Below are positions 13,111-25,914 of a DNA stretch of 64,000 bases, piece by piece. The stretch is from assembly GCA_009617715.1 (NCBI GenBank), contig VTFK01000029.1, positions 1,178,001 to 1,242,000 of the forward strand, written 5' to 3'. The notes under the pieces were generated by a model. The model saw only the letters and a program-made list of their open reading frames with translations. It did not search any database and was not told the DNA's origin. Origin of the DNA: Plectrocnemia conspersa (Eukaryota > Arthropoda > Insecta > Trichoptera > Polycentropodidae). The position numbers were made by a program, and so were the translations under genes. Position 1 is the stretch's first letter; every line of letters starts with the position of its first letter.

Positions 13111-13419
13111 AAAGTTTTTTGATTCTATTATCGATTTTATCGTATCGTAAGAACAAAGTATGCAATAAAGTAGATTCTACTATCAGGATACTAATAAATG
13201 CTCCAACAATATATATTGATACAAATTGATTTAATATATACGCTTTTTGCTATAAAAATCGATGCATAAAACTTTGCCGATTTAATACAATTATTACAAA
13301 AAAAAAATATTATTCTGTGATATATTAATGCTTTCGTTTGATACCCCTCTGTAGAGTAACCATGATCAATTTAATAACTCTTCTTCTAAGCAACCACGTC
13401 TGAAATAATTTGGCTAACA

Positions 13420-13640
13420 TCGCTATAATTGTCAGCTGAATACGCGCACTAGTGAAATGTCAGTTTTATTCGATTCAACTGTAGTCGACGTATTTTCATA
13501 AAGCCGCACTGGATCAGATCTGACCAGAGCAGCAGCTATGGAGAACATTCGTTGATAACTATATATGCATTCGTACACCGAAGTAGCGGCGGCGGGCCGC
13601 CTATAACGAAGGTATATATTAACGAATAAAGTGAACGGAC
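13420..13640. promoter_or_regulatory. GC-richer island
   Basis: Unique-looking island containing a GATCAGATCTGACC segment and a GC-rich GGCGGCGGGCCGCC core. It adjoins the C-rich fragment on its right. Confidence 0.3.
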
Positions 13641-13830
13641 GGACGTCCAAGCCACCCCCGGCTGGCCCTACCCTTAGGCTTGCGAGGGTGGCGATGCAAC
13701 CCCTTCACGGCCACCCGCAGACCACCCCCAGCCCACACTTCCGTTGCAATCCGGCGGCCGAACGGGAGATCGCTCCGAGCTAGGCTTATCCAGAATCTCT
13801 ATGTCGCCGCTACAATTCCAGGATTGGGAC
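13641..13830. mobile_element. C-rich GC fragment, possible retroelement piece
   Basis: A block of CCACCCC-type runs that shares CGGCCACCCGC and CCCCTTCAC with the GC peak at 50.4 kb and is similar in style to 2.9 kb. Dispersed, truncated, non-coding: consistent with fragments of one retroelement family, though homology this short is weak evidence. Confidence 0.3.
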
Positions 13831-14342
13831 TCGTTTTTGAATACGGCATGAAATTATGTTATCGCATATGATGCGTGATCTATTTATGGAAATTAAGGTG
13901 TACAAATAACTTTATATTACTCAACGGTACAGATGCACATCATCTTATATTAAATTATTTTTTTTAAATAGCTAAATTTACATGTTTTTAATGAATATAC
14001 TATCTAACTTCAATTTTTAATTTTGAGACGTATTGTATAAACGCAACGTTCTTGTTCAATTAAAATATTTGTTTATTAATTCTTCCTATTATAAGCAAAA
14101 TCCCTTTAAAGGCTTGCGGTCAATTAAATATCTTCATTATAAAGGGCACTTCTTTAAATACAGGATTAAAAAATATTTTCTTGCTAAAACTTCTCTCCGA
14201 ATCGAAACTTTTCATCGTGGAAAAAGTCAAAGTTTACCGCGTCCAAGAGACGGGCTTATAAATATTTACATTTTTAATAAAAAATGTTATTGTATGTATC
14301 ACAATAATTTATTATTACTAATATTTTTACTATTTAGTTACT

Positions 14343-14609
14343 TAGATTTCGTTCCAGGTTTCTTTCACAATCATTCAACACTAATAGTATATCGTAACTT
14401 ATACATTATTAAGATGTTGCTAATATTTACATTATAATTTACTTATATTATTATTTTTAATATCTTTTCTACATTTACATTAGATTTAGTACCAGGTTTC
14501 GTTACCGGTTTGTTTTCAAATATATTTATAATTAAACACTGATATAAACTTAGGGGTTTCGTTAATGATTTGTTTCCAGCTACATTTATCATTTACCACT
14601 AATAGGAAC
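14343..14609 (+). repeat. Degenerate tandem repeat, three units
   Basis: Three related segments start near 14346, 14500 and 14556. They share GTTTCGTT-like and TTTGTTT-like heads and a CACT(A/G)ATA tail. The second and third are about 70% alike by eye over about 54 bases; the first is more diverged. The 134-codon frame at 14033-14437 overlaps the first unit and does not look coding. Confidence 0.4.
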
Positions 14610-16240
14610 GTACTTTTAAGATTTTTTTTATAAGTGTTCCGCTCGAGATAATGCGGCATAAGATTAAAAATGACAGAAGCATTCACCTCTCAAATAAATT
14701 ATTGTCGCAATAACGACTGTTCTTGTTACTTAACTATACCCATGGCAAATTTTTATTTTAATACTAACATTTTTTAAATTTATTCTAGAATTTTTTAAAT
14801 TTATTAATATGGTCTTGCGTAATATTTTTTATAGTATTTTTAAATTTTCGTTAATTGCTGGTGTTAAAAATCTACAATACAATTTTTAAAGCTAGTTTAA
14901 AAAGGTTTTTTATATAATATTTTTTCGCTTTATTAGTGTTACTCCACACCAAGCAAGGGTATGTTATTACCAGTGTAATTGGCTGTTTTTATAGTATTTT
15001 TTTGTTAATCGGCTCCTTCTGCTAAATATCGATTTTAGGACCGTAGTGGTAGAAAGCATCTAGAACTGATAATCCGTGATTTGTTTAATGAATTTAGGCT
15101 TAGACTCCAAATTTATACCCGAGTGTTTGACGCTCTCTCTCCATTTCATGGAGGCAATGGTTGCTGCGTATTGTAAAAAATATTCATTTATTTTAATGTT
15201 CTATACAGTAAAATATTTATCTAACTTAAGTTACTTAGTTGCAATTGGTTTGGGACCATTAGAACTAGTGAATAAGAATCTTTGGTGGATTTAAATTACG
15301 CAGAATCATGATAGGAATTATGTTACGTTATGGTACTCTGTATACTCTGTACTATGTTTCAGTCAATAATATTTGTCCATTATGTTGCAAAATAGAATTA
15401 AAATAATTAGCAAATATTGTTCCAAAATACATACATATAAAATATTATTTACCAAAAAATTGTTACCATAAAAAAATAAAGAGTTCTGTAAAACAATATT
15501 GTTGTAATAGTCTTTAGGGGAAACTATAGTTTTAATAAAAATCAAAGATATTTGTATTTAATGTAAGAGATTTTTCTAAACATCATTATGTGTTACGGTG
15601 TATTATACATTCCAGTTTAAATCTTGAATGTCGGATTTATGAATTATAAACCAGATTTAGACACACATACGAAATATATTTGATATCAAATGTTTGCCAA
15701 AGAAATATGTTCCTTATAATTTCAATAATGAAAATGAAGAGCTTAGGAATATTTTTTTAAGTAAAGTTTTATTTAACTACTATTTTATTTATTAGAGAAA
15801 TATTGTGTATTAAATACGTATTTAATATAATTTCACTGTGTTTAACTCTTATATTATTTTTATATATCGTCAACATTAGCAAATGTTTTTTTTATTATAA
15901 ATAAACATTCAAGATATAGTAGGATATTTAAGCTTTTATTTATTATTTTTTACATACACAGTTATTTTTAGACGTTTTCATAATTGCTTTCAGCGACAGT
16001 GAAGTTGTCAATCGCTTTTTTTAGCGATGTATGATTTTTATAGCATAGGAGCAAAATTACATAATTACATCTTTATTCAAAAGTATAGTAGAAAACCTGA
16101 TAGTGATGAACTAATTTTGCACTTGCACTTCCAGGCCTGCAATCGCTTAAAGGTACAGATTTTCATAATAAATGCATACAATATTATTCTACGAATTCAT
16201 ACAGTTGAAAAATATTTGGAATTTAATTAAGTTTAACTTA
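14610..16240. other. AT-rich spacer with a small dispersed repeat
   Basis: Mostly A/T. Positions 14664-14699 (AGAAGCATTCA inside) match 22145-22180 with about five mismatches in 35 bases, so a short dispersed repeat is present in both places. Nothing else recognised. Confidence 0.45.
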
Positions 16241-16830
16241 TAGAATGACTTGACGTCATATCGCATTAGTAAATTACAATTGGTTTGGCTATTGTCACTT
16301 AATCGGCTTTACTTCGAAGTCGACGCAATTCAAATTGTAGCTGACAAGGCTGCAACGCACTTGTGATGAATAAGCAACGAGGCGCCAAAAACGCACACAC
16401 GTTTTAAAAAGCCGGTGCCGCGGTTGGGGGTGCGAATTTTCAGACGCTGAAATATTCATGAAGGTATATGCATATATGGTGGCGAATTTTGAGGGGGGTT
16501 TGTTTTAGCGCGGACGGTGTCCGATGAAAAACTGAAGCCGGCCTCGATGCGAAATTCATGAAACATTGGCACCGGGTCGCGATAACTTTTCCGATGTTCC
16601 GCCAGGGCCGGAATTAGAGGGGCGATTTGGCATGGAATGGCGGCACTGGACCGCTCTGGTGTGAGGCGGCGGGCGGGAGAACGCATAAAATAGCCGTTCC
16701 CGCGTGGGTAGGCTATGTGGGGTACACGCGGGGGTGGGTCGCGAGAGGGTTAGTTAATCAGTGGATGCGTTACATAAAAAAGGATTCGTGCGCAATTTTT
16801 ATATCTCACCAAATCGACCGAAACCACATA
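16241..16830. promoter_or_regulatory. GC-rich island with CRE and ATTCATGAA repeats
   Basis: Begins with a perfect TGACGTCA (16251-16258). The centre is clearly GC-rich, with ATTCATGAA twice (about 16453 and 16553), GGGGGG/GGCGGCGGGCGGG runs, and a CGCATAAAATAG TATA-like word near 16681. Frames are open on both strands only because of base composition. Candidate promoter or enhancer. Confidence 0.4.
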
Positions 16831-16999
16831 AAAAAGTCAAACTAATATAACAACAATTTCATATGTTCCATATAAGATAATAATTATTATTATAATTAAA
16901 TATCAAATATGTTTCAAAGATATATGTGTATATACATATGTATAATTTATACTTCTTTTATAAAATATAAAATAAATAAAATGTCCGATAAAGGTATAA

Positions 17000-17170
17000 A
17001 AAGAGTCGTTTTTTAATTGATTGGTTGTACAAGTCAGGGGGTGGTGGTGCACTTGCAACCCCTCATTCTAGACTCGTCTGTCTGCCGGTCTGCCAATACT
17101 GTGCAACCATACATCTACATATGCAAACGTTATGAACTGACCACAGCGAAAAAAATCGTCTATTCAATAT
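17000..17170. promoter_or_regulatory. Small GC-richer island
   Basis: A GGGGGTGGTGGTGCACTTGC core with CTGTCTGCCGGTCTGCC next to it. Unique-looking and non-coding. Confidence 0.25.
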
Positions 17171-18240
17171 AGGGTTACACATTTGAGCAAAAGTCAACAT
17201 CGTTTTTATTATTCGATAACGTTTCATTTTCGCTTTATATATTTAATGTGAATATATTATTGATATTATATATATATATATGAGCTTTTGCTGCATACAA
17301 CAAAATATCAGTAATGATATATACAGGAACTGAAAAGATATGTAGACGTAAAAAATGGATCGTTAAATAGAGAAACGGCAAAGAAACTATGAGTTTTCCA
17401 TAAGGGTTTTGAAGAAAAATATTTTTAATATTTTGAACAGCAAACTGAGATAATCAGACTGGCAATTATTGATTAAGTATAGACTGCTTAAAACTAGCTA
17501 TTCGAAAGACCATGAAGAAGAGAATGAAAGGGTTTAATTAAAAAATAGACTTTCGGTATCTTGAGAGGTGAAGAGACATTTTTTATGATTTTGAAAGATT
17601 AAAATGAATAATTATGAGTCATGGCATATAATATATTATGATATTTTATTAATTAAAATTATGTTACAAATTCGATTTATCATAAAAATGTTTTTAAGAT
17701 TAAATTTATTAATTATCAAAATATATTTTATGAAAATTCAATTATGCATATTAATTTATAAATATAATTTAACTACGACAGTTTTTTTTAAAAAATAAGA
17801 TCTTGTTAGTTATCTTAATTTTTTGAAAGCTTTTTATTGACAAAATACTATTTTTATTTAATTATATTGATGATAATATCAACATATTAAATATGTATTT
17901 ATTTAAAGCTTAATCAATCGTTCGTAAAATTTTCATTTTAACTGAATTGATAACTATAGAGCCTACTTCTGTCCATTTTTTACGACTACGTAAGACGCGT
18001 AGTTATGAATAATATTTAACTGTGATTGATCTTGTTTTACATACAGTGTTATAAGACCATTGTTATAATGTTGATTTTTACTCTTGGTAGATATTAAATA
18101 CAAATCATAATAAGCTCACGTCACCTAGAGTATCTACAAGCATATGAATGTATTTTAATGCATATGTACATATATAAATACTATTATATATGAAGGCGTA
18201 CAAGCTTTTGATTACCTTTTTTCTTGCCCGTATTAGTCAT
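17171..18240. other. AT-rich spacer
   Basis: A/T-rich; a short TA run at about 17268-17281. Nothing else. Confidence 0.6.
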
Positions 18241-18666
18241 TTATGCGTTATTATTGCGCAGGTATTTCTGAAAATACAAAAAACGCAAACATGTAATACT
18301 TCTGAATAGGCATAAGAGGTACGCGAAGAAGAATATACAAAAAATAAGATCGAACACCTTTGACGTTAACAAATCAAAGTGCAAGATGTCCTCAGCGGTT
18401 TGCAGCTTGCGCCATGTGCAATTTTTTTCTTCTAAGAAGAACATCCAACAAATTTGACACAATATGATTTGAATATATGTTATATATATATATATCAAAG
18501 CACTAGTTATTGTTGCTATGTATATCCACAAATGAATCAATAAGAGCACGCTTACCACCTGGGATATCATCTCGAGTGATCTAATTATCAATAAAGTGCG
18601 AGCACAAAGATGAATGATCCCCATGCCCGCACATTCAGGAAGTGATTTTCTTCTTTGAAAGTTCAA
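18241..18666 (-). CDS. Unassigned 141-codon ORF with hydrophobic segments
   Basis: The longest open frame in the window. From the start codon (MNFQRRKSLPECAG) it has two hydrophobic stretches long enough to span a membrane: roughly residues 33-75 (VVSVLLLIHLWIYI, then ALIYIYITYIQIIL) and 105-125 (VFDLIFCIFFFAYLLCLF). It is cysteine- and isoleucine-rich. Splice-like words occur inside (CCCAG|GTGGTAAGC, TATTTTCAG|AAATAC), so it could also be exonic sequence of a longer RNA. No family recognised. A/T-rich DNA often yields hydrophobic chance frames, so confidence is low. Confidence 0.2.
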   Translation of the reverse strand: MNFQRRKSLPECAGMGIIHLCARTLLIIRSLEMISQVVSVLLLIHLWIYIATITSALIYIYITYIQIILCQICWMFFLEEKNCTWRKLQTAEDILHFDLLTSKVFDLIFCIFFFAYLLCLFRSITCLRFLYFQKYLRNNNA

Positions 18667-19068
18667 TAATCTGTTCGCAACAAATTTGTCTTCTATTGTA
18701 AATCAATATGAAAAAATCGACTTGAAATGTCACCCATGGTAATTAAATGGAAATAATTCATTCCTTTAAATGCTTAATAGCAAATAATATATAAGCGACC
18801 CATATACATCATTACAGTCTTGAAAATACGCCCATATTCTTCATATAAGTAGCCACCACTTGTTATAAACAGTTCCTTAAATGGCCACATTGTTGTCCTA
18901 TATAACAAAAAAACCTATTAAATCGGTCTTCGAAGAACCCGCATAGGGTTGTTAATAAATGTATTTATATAATGAACGCATTATTTTCGATTCAACAGTT
19001 TCTTTAGAAATAAATCACACGTAGATAATTTTATGGTTAAATTTGCATCGTTAAAAATTGATCAAAAC

Positions 19069-19089
19069 ACGTCACATTATGTGACGTCA
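19069..19089. promoter_or_regulatory. Inverted CRE half-sites
   Basis: ACGTCACA, TTA, TGTGACGT form a perfect 8+3+8 inverted repeat at 19069-19087, and the right arm runs into a full TGACGTCA at 19082-19089. Candidate bZIP (ATF/CREB-type) binding site in otherwise A/T-rich DNA. Confidence 0.45.
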
Positions 19090-19590
19090 TTAAGCTTCTG
19101 CTTAAAGAACAGGTTATTTTCCGTGTCAAAGACAGGAAGGAATCGTTTTGCTAACGACCTTGCATGCTTAGGAAAGGGAGAAGGATACCTATATGAATAA
19201 TTTACATTCAATATTTTTTACACTTATATAAAATAAACATTTTTTTAAGCATATTGTGAAACAGAATACAATATTATTTTAAATAAAAAAATAACTGTTA
19301 CTGAACATATTACTCCTAAATCGATTAAATTAAATATGCTTCTAAAATTATTATGCCAAATAATAATTGCATTGCTGTAAATTCTGGCCAGTTTATTGTG
19401 TGTAAAAATGCTGGATCAAACATATATTTTGAATTTATAAAATGTCATAAAAATACTTATTATAATGTGTAATCAAAACATATTGCGTCAGAGACAGCGC
19501 ATTTATTTCTAAAAAAAAAAAAATATTACTCATATTAGCATCAAAATATTTATAAAGTTCGTCAAACCCAATAATAATACATTCATGAGC

Positions 19591-19870
19591 AAAGTTCAAC
19601 GTATTCTTCTCCCCATGTGAAACGCCGCTATATAAATAGGTTATTGTGAGCTAAAAGGAAACCCTTCGGCCTTGTCAAGGTGAGATAAGAATCGCTCAAG
19701 TGCGCTCCATGAAAGGAGTTTTTTATACGTTTCTTACGTCACAAAGTTAGGGCACAATGGCCCTAATGGTACAAGTGTTGAAACGTCACCAGACACCTTC
19801 AATTTAATTCAGTAATGGGCGGTCACAGGAACCGGTAAGCATCCGGGGAGTAACAAGTATCATTATGCTC
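19591..19870. promoter_or_regulatory. Island with TATATAAATAGG box
   Basis: CGCTATATAAATAGG near 19627 is a good TATA box in GC-richer context, followed by non-coding island sequence to about 19860 (TTACGTCAC, GGGCGGTCAC). Candidate promoter/enhancer on the plus strand. Confidence 0.35.
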
Positions 19871-20039
19871 ATAAAGGGTTGACTTTATTTAATTTAAATA
19901 TTGATTTAATTAAAAATATCCCTGTAGGTCTGGCGTATGGTAGATTCATATTTAATTCGATATGGCAATTTCAAGTTTGATCATAGCCAGTAGAATGTTT
20001 GAGGAGTCGCAAAGGTGCATTCGGTATTAAATTAGCGCA

Positions 20040-20200
20040 GTGGTTCGGCACCTTTTGCCGGTAGGGGAGGCCAAGGCTAGGGGCCCTAGGGTCGCGGCCC
20101 CAGGTGGGTCCGCAGGTGTCCATCGGCAGATGTCTCCGTCGACATAAGGCACGCTAGAGTAATGAACCCCAACCCCAACTACTTGATGATTTCGAAGCGG
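20040..20200. mobile_element. GC-rich fragment, possible retroelement piece
   Basis: Abrupt GC block with CCCTAGGGTCGCGGCCCC-type sequence. Shares GGTCCGCA and GCCAAGGCTA with 2.9 kb. The minus-strand frame across it (GPLALASPTGKR) is not recognisable. Origin is uncertain. Confidence 0.25.
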
Positions 20201-20229
20201 TCGTCTCGATAAGAACGTTAACTTTAAAA

Positions 20230-21540
20230 AAAAACTAAAAAAATACAATTTATGGAGTTCAATGTACGAGGTCAATATTTACTAAGATTTTATTTTGCTT
20301 GATTGCATATCGAGACTGAGCTAATAGAAAATATTTTTTTAATTTATTTAAGAATTAACACTAACATCGATTTGCAATTACTTTCATAAGATATTAATAT
20401 TAATAAGGAAACACAATTAAATTTTTAACTGGTTCGTAATGGATCAGATATTATCGAGCTTTCTTCTTTGAGAAATTTTACATTGAGAGCTTTGTATATT
20501 CTCATCAGAATCAAATCAGTATATGTTTTGTAATAATCAATATAGTAAATAAAAATAAAATTATATGAAAAAAATATTAAAATTATATTTTGATTTTGAT
20601 GTGAATTATATTGGCAATTTATTAAGATTTTAGTTTAAATGCTATAATAGTCAATAAGTTATAAGTTTAAAATGTGTAGGTTTACAGATTAAATTAAATA
20701 TAATAGCCTAGTTTTAATCATACATTATTTTATAAATATTTATGTGTATTTATTTAGGCGGAAGAAACAGTATCTAAAAATATATTTTTATATATAATTT
20801 CGAAGTTAGTTTGAGTTATAATAATCACGCAGTACATAATTTAATTGCTGTATTATATATATAAATTATAAAAATATAGTGGCTGAAATTGTTTTTCCAC
20901 ATACTTAACTACACGATAAAATTACACTAATTTATTAATACTATTACTCGCTAGAATTTTATAATAGTATTAAATATAAATTTTATCTTAATAATAAATA
21001 TGGTTTGTTGGATTTTAAAAGGTAATATATTTAATAAGTTTAGTATTTATTTTAGAGATTACTAAAAGTTACGCGGAATAAACATGCTTAATCACATATA
21101 AAATGTATATTTCTTTAATAACAATTTAGAAGTTATGAAATTATTATAATAATTTAACAAGTTATGTTAAAAAAAAATTTTATTAAAAATTTAATTTAAA
21201 ATAGAAAAACCTGAAATATATTTTATGTGACTAAAATGATTCTTCCACGTATTTAAAATATAATTTATTACATATTTAAAATTAAAATCTTAGTGATAGT
21301 ATTTTAATAAATTTGTAAGAATATTCGAATATTTAAGATTATTTTTAATTATATTTTTTTAATTAGAACTTTAATAGCATAAAATATTAAAATAAATACT
21401 AATTGCTATTATTCAATTTTGTTGTAAAAAATCATAAACTTTGCCTTAAATAAAATTTTATTTTATTTTTTAGTTTTCCATTTTTCTTATACATATTATG
21501 TTATTTTAAAAATTAGGTATCTATATTTGTAGTTCAGTTT
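20230..21540. other. AT-rich desert
   Basis: 1.3 kb with almost no G or C; no structure seen. Confidence 0.65.
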
Positions 21541-21639
21541 CGATATGTACGTATTTACTCTTGATAAAACATTAATATCAATACGTACGTTCGAATGTAC
21601 AATACAATACATCAATACGCATATGTATGCTTTTGGAGG

Positions 21640-22085
21640 ATTTCGTTATGGCATGTGCCGTGTGTTTACAATCGATTGTAAAACACGCCAAAGTGCATAT
21701 AATATAAAAAGCATTCGGCTATGAACGAGAGATGTGTGTCAGAAGGAAAGGTGGTCGTCTGCCGGGGTACGTGCCGAACAATGGAGTCACCTTTAGGGGT
21801 GCGAGCCCGAAGCGCGCAGGGGGTGCGACTCCCCCTGCACTTTTCGGCCATAAGTTGTAATAAGCGGGCGAAGATACGGCCATAGGGGGGAGACGCAGCT
21901 TTCTTTATTCTTCACATCGGCGTTGCCAAATAAAACAAAAAATAATACATTTTTAGGGGGAGATTGTCACGACGGTGGGGGTTGTTGCGCATCTGCACGC
22001 AGCGACTTCCATGTGTATTGTTTGCTTAAAACGACGTGAAATCGAAAAAATGGCCTTTCCGACGCGTGTCTCGAATCATTATCTA
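21640..22085. promoter_or_regulatory. GC-rich island
   Basis: Two GC-rich cores (21740-21850 and 21950-22070) with GGGGG/CCCCC runs and CpGs. A 61-codon minus frame crosses the first core without recognisable features. Candidate regulatory block. Confidence 0.3.
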
Positions 22086-22680
22086 ATTTTGTAAATAAAT
22101 TTTTATTTTTAGCTATATATTATTATTTTGTGTTATACATAAAATTAAACATGAAAGAAGCATTCATATCGCAAATAAAATTAACATTGCCGACTTTTCT
22201 ATAGGAATATTCATAATTTAAACAGTTTGAAACGAAACGAAAAATGTAATTCTGATAATAAACGTCTTTAAATATGCTAGTTTAAATTATTGTCCTAATC
22301 GCATATGTGTTTAATTTATTAAAAAGCAACCGCGTTTCCATTATTAAATCAGGATAACTGATTTAAGTTGGATAGAATATATTTTAAAGTCAGTTGAGTA
22401 AAATAAACGTGCTGCAACTGGCATTATATATTGATTCGAGAAGTTATTTCGTATTTTATATTGATTTTTTTTTTATTTAAAAAAATTAAATTAGATCATA
22501 ATGTTTAAAAAATCCGTTTCTACATCTATATTATTTTTTTATAATTTAAATAATTATCTAAGTACCAAACTATACAATTATATAAATTATAATTATTGTA
22601 TAGTATATAATTGGAATTAAACAACTATGTTACTGTTAAATGGCATAATAATTATAACTTTGTACAACAAAATTATTATT
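22086..22680. other. AT-rich spacer with short dispersed repeat
   Basis: A/T-rich. Contains the partner (22145-22180) of the repeat at 14664. Confidence 0.45.
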
Positions 22681-23750
22681 TCAATACAAAATTTCACGCG
22701 CGACAAAACCCATTTCGGGGTTGTTGATCCTCTCAAAGATTTAGGCCAACGAGGTAAGGTGTTCACGAACCCTTTTCAAAGGGCACCTACGACCTACCAA
22801 AAAAAATGTAACATAAGAAGTGCATTTCATTGACGACTCGCATATAAAGAAACAGCTGATCCACCTTAGATGTTTACTACGAGCCCGAAACCAGCTGGAT
22901 GCCTAACTTACTAATCGAACATTCTGTCCGAACATTTCTTTTGAACCCCACACAATCTAGTGATACACCCACTGAAATAACGATCGTCCAAATTGTACGG
23001 ATACCTATAATGTTTGAGTGGCAAAAAAGGAGCATATGGGCGGCGGTTACACGTGTTAGTTTTGCAAAACTTGAGGCAAGGTGAAGACCTTTGCCATTGT
23101 ACACCTTTCGATCGGGGTCGAAGATAATGGATAGTTAGATAAACATTTTAATAGATTTATAAGTCATGGAGTATTGCAAATATTTAATAATGAGATATTA
23201 TAGAAACAGTAGGAGTGATGATTTAAAAAAAGAAATTGTGGCACGTGCTTCTTGAATAGAATCCCAACGGGGTGCCCCTCAATAAAGCAGCTGGTGAACT
23301 CTTCACTAATGTGTACGCATGTTATTATTTACTGGCGCAAATCCCAATTTTTCGTAAAGTCAAAGGATGCTGTTCAATTGTTGTAATCAATGAACACCTT
23401 TTCTGTAGTGTAGCACGCGTCTTTATTGTATTTGTACGTGGAGGGTCATGGAAATATTTTTAATGCCTAAAACCGGTGCGATTTCTTCATGGGCATTCAT
23501 AACTGCACATTATCGGTATTGTGGCTCGTGCATGTGCTAATAATGTCGCGTGTGTGTGTATGTGGATAGATGTCGGGAATATATAGCATTGTTGTTGGTA
23601 TGAAAAAAGCCCGCACTTCACCCTTCCTTCCAGCGGGACATCTGCTTGCAACTTTGAGAACGGGAACAATGCTCGAGCGCTCGAACTGAAGATTAATACT
23701 GTGCTTCGTTTGGACGCGTTTGATACGCTTCCTTTTCAGCGATAACTAGC
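22681..23750. promoter_or_regulatory. Cluster of GC-richer islands
   Basis: Several adjoining islands (22690-23110, 23240-23470, 23490-23750). Around 22877-23104 both strands are open for about 60-75 codons, which points to low stop density and not to a gene. Possibly one extended regulatory module. Confidence 0.3.
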
Positions 23751-24010
23751 GTGGAAAAGTTTTTCAGGAAAAATGTAGAATAAAAAATATTTTTATTTTT
23801 AAAAACCTAAGTTGTGTTTATGGTTCGAAGAATAATCTAAACATTATTATGGAAATTGAATATTAAAAAAAATGTTTGGACTTTGATCTAGTCTAAAAAC
23901 ATAAGTGTATGTTTAATATTATTATACCAGTTTTATTAAGAGATGATAATAAGTTAGATCAAAAAAATAATCAAAGATTTTGATAAATTTTATTATTAAT
24001 TTAATTTTTA

Positions 24011-24071
24011 ACCACATGAGCGAGTGCTGTAAGCCGCATGCGCCCTTCAGGCCGCGGGTTGGATACCCCTG
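24011..24071 (-). mobile_element. hAT-type transposon terminus
   Basis: Read on the minus strand from 24071 it begins CAGGGGTATCCAACCCGCGG and continues with GCGCATGCGGC. This is the typical CAGGGGT...CCAACCCGCGGCC start of many hAT elements. No matching inverted terminus or 8-bp target duplication was found to the left, so it looks like a solitary or truncated end. Confidence 0.55.
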
Positions 24072-24249
24072 ATTGTTCATAGCAAAATGAACTTTGAACG
24101 TCTCTTTCAGTTGTATACACACATTTCCTAAAATACTTTACGATACTGGTATAATTTTAATATAACTACAAATTACTTACGTGCTACTAATTAAATATTA
24201 GCCTACATAAATTATTTATTAAAAAATAAAATATATTAATTATATAATA

Positions 24250-24680
24250 ATATTCTGAATGCCTACGTCACGTCACGGGGAATCCCCTGCTAGACATAAT
24301 GTATTCTTTGTCGTGCCCCACAGACCTCTTTTGTTGAGTGTCCCTTCGGTCGATCAACGCTATGGTCAATGTGCGCAATTGGGACATTTTTAAGCATTGC
24401 CTGTAATATTTTTAATATTAAATTTTATAGTTTTACTATATATCCACATTTGTCTTTGCGCGTGCTTTACCGTCGTTTGTTACAGTAACGTAATTGTTAC
24501 TTTATACCCCTATATAAGTATTGTGCCGATGAGCACCGACCGATCGACAGCTGCAATATTCCCCTCCGAATTTCTTGCACCAGGAAATGGAGGCGAAATG
24601 CAAGCAAACTTCACAAAATTATCATGCTTCGAAATGATATCAGCATGCGCAATGAGCTGAAACCCCTTCTAAAGCAATGA
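24250..24680. promoter_or_regulatory. Island with palindromic kappaB site
   Basis: GGGGAATCCCC (24277-24287) is a perfect palindromic site of the Rel/NF-kappaB type (Dorsal/Relish in insects), directly preceded by ACGTCACGTCAC, two overlapping CRE-like half-sites. The rest of the island is non-coding, including a 43-codon tail (MSTDRSTAAIFP...) that I do not recognise. Confidence 0.4.
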
Positions 24681-24759
24681 TCGACACACCGCTGTCTTTT
24701 GTTAAATTTAACTAAAAAAAAAAGTAATTTCCCACTAAATTGTATAACTTTAGCATGTC

Positions 24760-25110
24760 AAATTTTCGACTCAAGATTATGACAAATCGTCCTCGCGCAC
24801 AAGCGGATCGAATCCCGTGGTGCGTGTAAAGAATATTCACCCCAGGGGCGATTAGTGAGCGGGGGATGTTCGCTAAGGGGTTGCAGATCGAACTTATCGG
24901 AAATTTTATGGGCGAAAATGTAGGTGACCGGGTACGAGGCGTACCTTGGATCGAAAATGGACGAGCCACCCCTCGTATTTGGTGTGCGAAAACGAATGTT
25001 GCTTATGATTGTGATGGTGGTTAATGGGCAATGATATGCAACAATGCGAATAAACTGGTGGGCTTCGATTTGGATGTGAAAGTATGGCACAATTTATTAT
25101 CGGATGTGAA
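24760..25110. promoter_or_regulatory. GC-richer island
   Basis: Overlapping open frames of 85 and 110 codons on the minus strand are mutually out of frame. The region is best read as a stop-poor non-coding island. Confidence 0.3.
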
Positions 25111-25910
25111 AATTATCATTGATCCACCGTATATGAAATTATAGAATTTACATATATATTTTTGAATATGGGCGATTTAACTTCAGATAATTTCCTTCAA
25201 TGTTTTATGTTGTAAATTAGCAGTAATAATATTTTTTAATATTGTAATAGGGTACAAATGCATAAATTTTATCATGTAATAAAAACTGCATATGTAATAT
25301 AATATTTAAAATTGTTTTTTTTTATAAAAAAATAGATTATTATACATTTGCTGTTGAAAAACTTTATATATTATTTCACATACAAATAAATTTAATAATA
25401 TACTATAAACTATATTTATTAAAATTTAATTTCGTTTGTGCTACGATAACAAAACTATTGTATTTACGAAAATATACTTTTACATTGATTTTTATGTATA
25501 AAATTAAACTTATTATTATTTCAAAATCGTTTATAATATTTAATATTTAAAGTCTTAACTTTTTGAAGTCCAGGGAATTCTCGGGAAGCAAAGCTTTTGT
25601 TTGCTTATTGTTAAAATCATAGCAAGAATATATTTTTGATAAATATTTATGGGTACATATGTATGTATGTGAAAAAACATTATCATTATCGTTTATCAAC
25701 AAAAAAACATTTTTTTATTATTAATCGACCCAATTACACAATTTTAATTATAATATATACAAAATGGTTGTTGTAAAATTATAATTTGAAAATAATAATA
25801 AATATTTTATTTTTGCTGGACTTTTTAGAAAACCAACGGCCTTTAGGTACGAATCTAATTTTTGTAGTAAATATTTCTGTCATTGAAAATGACAAAAACA
25901 TTTACTACAA
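25111..25910. other. AT-rich spacer
   Basis: Nothing seen. Confidence 0.6.
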
Positions 25911-25914
25911 AACT

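Noticed and set aside
14033..14437. 134-codon frame
   Set aside because: A/T-driven composition, overlaps a degenerate tandem repeat, and no ATG in a good context.
20145..20165. TAAGGCACGC resembles the start of miR-124
   Set aside because: Only ten bases match, the rest of the mature sequence differs, and no hairpin forms around it.
22877..23104. Coding exon open on both strands
   Set aside because: Simultaneous openness on both strands without motifs or splice signals points to low stop density only.
24758..25090. 110- and 85-codon minus-strand frames
   Set aside because: They overlap in different phases in a stop-poor island; neither has recognisable motifs.
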